Of a stretch of DNA of 31,670 nt, positions 29,797 through 31,670 are shown one piece after another. Numbering within the stretch: position 1 is the stretch's first letter; the number at the start of each line of letters is the position of its first letter. Source of the stretch: Elusimicrobiota bacterium (GTDB lineage: Bacteria; Elusimicrobiota; Elusimicrobia; Elusimicrobiales; UBA9959); NCBI GenBank assembly GCA_003482905.1, contig DMXM01000024.1:1-31670 (forward strand), in the 5' to 3' direction. The notes under the pieces are model-generated. The model was not told the origin of the DNA and searched no databases. It was given only the letters and a program-made list of their open reading frames with translations. The position numbers and the translations under genes are program-made.

Positions 29797-31617
29797 ATGA
29801 TAACCCTCAGGAACGTATATAAATCATTCTCCTCACAGGTCCTTTTCGAGGACGCCTCGCTGCAGATAAACGAGGGTGAGCGCTTCGCGCTGGTAGGCCC
29901 CAACGGCGCCGGCAAATCCACGCTTTTCAAGATGATGCTGCGCGCCGAGGAAGCCGACGACGGAGAGATCCAGTTCAAGAAGGGCGTGGTGGTAGGCTAC
30001 CTCCCCCAGGAGAACCCTCCCGTTTCCGACCGCACCGTCATAGAGGAGACCCTGGACGGCGTTGAGGATTACGACGGGCGCATCGAGGCCGAGGGCAAGT
30101 CCATACTGATGGGCCTGGGCTTCAAGGTCACCGATTTTGGCCGCAAGGTCAATACGCTCAGCGGCGGCTGGGCCATGCGCGTGGCCATGGGCAAGCTGCT
30201 GCTGAAGAAGCCGGACCTGCTGCTGCTGGACGAACCCACCAATCACCTGGACCTGGATTCGCTCATCTGGCTGGAGGAATACCTGGGCCGCTACCAGGGC
30301 GCCATCTTCGTCATCTCCCACGACCGCGACTTCATAAACAAGATCTGCAACGCCATAGTCTCGCTACAGGATAAGACCCTGCGCGTCTATCATGGCGACT
30401 ACGAGAATTTCCTGGCCCAGCGCCAGTCGGAGAAGGAAAAGGTCTACTCGGCCTGGCGCCTCCAGCAGGAGGATATCGCGCAGATGGAGGACTTCATCGC
30501 CCGCAACCGGGCCCGCGTCTCCACCGCCGCCCGCGTGCAGAGCATGATAAAGCGCCTCGACAAACTGGAGCGCATAGAGCTGATCCAGGAAGTAAAGACC
30601 GTGAAAATGCGTTTTCCCCAGCCCAGCCGTACCGGCACCAAGGTGCTCGAGCTCAGGAACGTCAGCAAGGTCTACAACGTGCCCGACCACGAGCCGATAA
30701 GGGTTTATGAAGGCTTCGATTTCGAACTGTACCGGGGCCAGAAGATGGCCTTCCTGGGCCACAACGGCGCCGGCAAATCCACGCTGTTGAAGATGCTGGC
30801 GGGCGTGATTGAGCCCGATTCCGGCGAACGCGTGCTGGGCCTTAATGTAAAGACCGGCTATTTTTCCCAGCACCGCGAGGGGATACTGGACCCGCGCAAG
30901 ACCGTGCTGCAGGAAGCCATGGACAACGACAGGATGAACCCCGAGCTGACGGTGAGGACCGTGCTGGGCACTTTCCTGTTCCCCGGCGACAACGTGCACA
31001 AAAAAACCGCCGTCCTTTCCGGCGGAGAAAAAAGCCGCCTGATGCTGGTGAAGCTGCTGATGGACCCGCCCAACGTCATACTGATGGACGAGCCCACCAC
31101 CCACCTCGATATCGCCAGCGTCGACGCGCTGATAGCCGCGCTTAAGGAATTCGAGGGCACCATCTGCTTTATCAGCCACGACATCTATTTCATAAACGCC
31201 CTGGCCGACTCCGTAGTGCATATAGAACACGGCAAGACCACCGTCTACCCCGGCAACTACGACTATTTCCGCCACCGCCAGGATCAGATACAGGCGGAAG
31301 CCGCGGGAGCAAAGAAAAAGACCGAGGCCGCCGCCCCCGCCGCCAAAGCCGACAATTCCGATTGGGAAGAAAAAAAGCGCCAGGAAGCCGAAGACCGCAA
31401 AAAGACGCGCCGCGCCGAGACCCTCAAAAAAGAAATAGCCTACTCCCGCAAAACGGTAGAAAGCCTGGCCGCCAAAATGTCCGCCCCCGAGATCCACGCC
31501 GATTACAAACAGGTAAAAGAGCTGGGCGACAAAATAACCGCCCTGGAAGCCAAAATAGCCGCCTTCGAAACGGAATTAAAGGCGCTGGAAGCTGGAGAAG
31601 CTGTCAGTAACTCTTAA
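29797..31617 (+). CDS. ABC-F family ATPase
   Basis: 606 aa from the ATG at 29797 (MITLRNVYKSF), the usual ABC-F start; an in-frame TTG 29 codons upstream has no support. Two ABC domains without membrane part: Walker A GPNGAGKST (about 34) and GHNGAGKST (about 321), signatures LSGGW and LSGGEKSR, Walker B plus D-loop DEPTNHLD (about 145) and DEPTTHLD (about 431). The interdomain linker carries the helical P-site tRNA-interaction motif region (YSAWRLQQEDIAQMEDFIARNRARVSTAARVQS). A charged C-terminal coiled coil (about 520-600) is as in Uup/YheS-type members. The protein acts on ribosomes to relieve stalls or confer antibiotic protection; which subclass cannot be told here. Confidence 0.93.
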   Translation: MITLRNVYKSFSSQVLFEDASLQINEGERFALVGPNGAGKSTLFKMMLRAEEADDGEIQFKKGVVVGYLPQENPPVSDRTVIEETLDGVEDYDGRIEAEGKSILMGLGFKVTDFGRKVNTLSGGWAMRVAMGKLLLKKPDLLLLDEPTNHLDLDSLIWLEEYLGRYQGAIFVISHDRDFINKICNAIVSLQDKTLRVYHGDYENFLAQRQSEKEKVYSAWRLQQEDIAQMEDFIARNRARVSTAARVQSMIKRLDKLERIELIQEVKTVKMRFPQPSRTGTKVLELRNVSKVYNVPDHEPIRVYEGFDFELYRGQKMAFLGHNGAGKSTLLKMLAGVIEPDSGERVLGLNVKTGYFSQHREGILDPRKTVLQEAMDNDRMNPELTVRTVLGTFLFPGDNVHKKTAVLSGGEKSRLMLVKLLMDPPNVILMDEPTTHLDIASVDALIAALKEFEGTICFISHDIYFINALADSVVHIEHGKTTVYPGNYDYFRHRQDQIQAEAAGAKKKTEAAAPAAKADNSDWEEKKRQEAEDRKKTRRAETLKKEIAYSRKTVESLAAKMSAPEIHADYKQVKELGDKITALEAKIAAFETELKALEAGEAVSNS

Positions 31618-31670
31618 ACGGAGGATGGCCGGGGGAAGTGCCCCGATCACCCGTTGCGGAAGGGGGCCCC

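Noticed and set aside
30364..31497. 377-codon frame antisense to the ABC-F gene
   Set aside because: A low-complexity shadow; the ABC-F motifs on the other strand are decisive.
31618..31670. Possible gene or terminator at the right edge
   Set aside because: Only a short GGGG/CCCC pairing without a T run; too little sequence to judge.
1..31670. CRISPR array, prophage or complete insertion sequence
   Set aside because: No regularly spaced direct repeats, integrase, transposase or phage structural gene was found in any frame.

Overview
The window looks like chromosomal DNA of a GC-rich, diderm (outer-membrane) bacterium. The outer membrane is indicated by a PorV/PorQ-type barrel protein, a CsgG-like lipoprotein-family domain fused to a predicted barrel, an AsmA-like protein and periplasmic cell-wall hydrolases. 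The mix of families (PorV-like barrel with LysM, bacterial SUI1, HrpB, many soluble receiver proteins) makes me think of Elusimicrobiota or a related phylum. That is an inference from family content, not a phylogeny. Almost everything is intact, densely packed housekeeping or envelope DNA. There is no prophage, CRISPR array or complete insertion sequence.

Layout. 1-4700 (minus): glycine cleavage genes gcvH (cut by the window edge) and gcvT, then xth, lpdA and an AsmA-like gene, the last three very tightly packed. 4741-7923 (minus): a four-gene signalling/envelope operon (PorV-LysM barrel, degenerate receiver-TM-propeller, PilZ-like protein, single-domain response regulator). 8014-10703 (plus): N-acetylmuramoyl-L-alanine amidase overlapping a GAF-PAS protein, ending at a strong bidirectional terminator. 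10751-13647 (minus): small membrane protein, endonuclease III and a protein with two cysteine-peptidase domains. 13697-16539 (plus): glycosyltransferase, PAP2 phosphatase, a tiny secreted-peptide-like ORF and a receiver-histidine kinase. 16540-17224: structured non-coding DNA with tRNA-Pro(UGG) and tRNA-Gln(CUG). 17225-18973: an unrecognised membrane protein. 18974-19316: the C-terminal half of a receiver domain next to a 55-bp perfect palindrome. 19377-22185 (plus): CsgG-domain/barrel protein and an MscS channel with a cyclic-nucleotide-binding domain. 22195-27021 (minus): hrpB, an endonuclease/exonuclease/phosphatase-family protein and ahcY. 27114-31617 (plus): PAP2 acid phosphatase, MATE transporter, SUI1/YciH and an ABC-F ATPase.

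How the genes work together. GcvT, GcvH and Lpd supply three of the four glycine cleavage proteins. GcvP is not in the window and may lie beyond base 1. The amidase, the C39/NlpC-P60 protein, LysM, PAP2 and glycosyltransferase genes suggest a focus on envelope and peptidoglycan. Four receiver-type modules and a receiver fragment show heavy use of phosphorelay-like parts.

The most interesting structural signal is a recurrent promoter layout. At six genes a TATAAT-like hexamer ends 6-7 nt before the start codon and no Shine-Dalgarno sequence is present, which predicts leaderless mRNAs. The second is the tRNA-Gln neighbourhood, where the tRNA 3' end is partly duplicated 186 bp downstream around a set of palindromes, like a very small integrated or mobile non-coding element.
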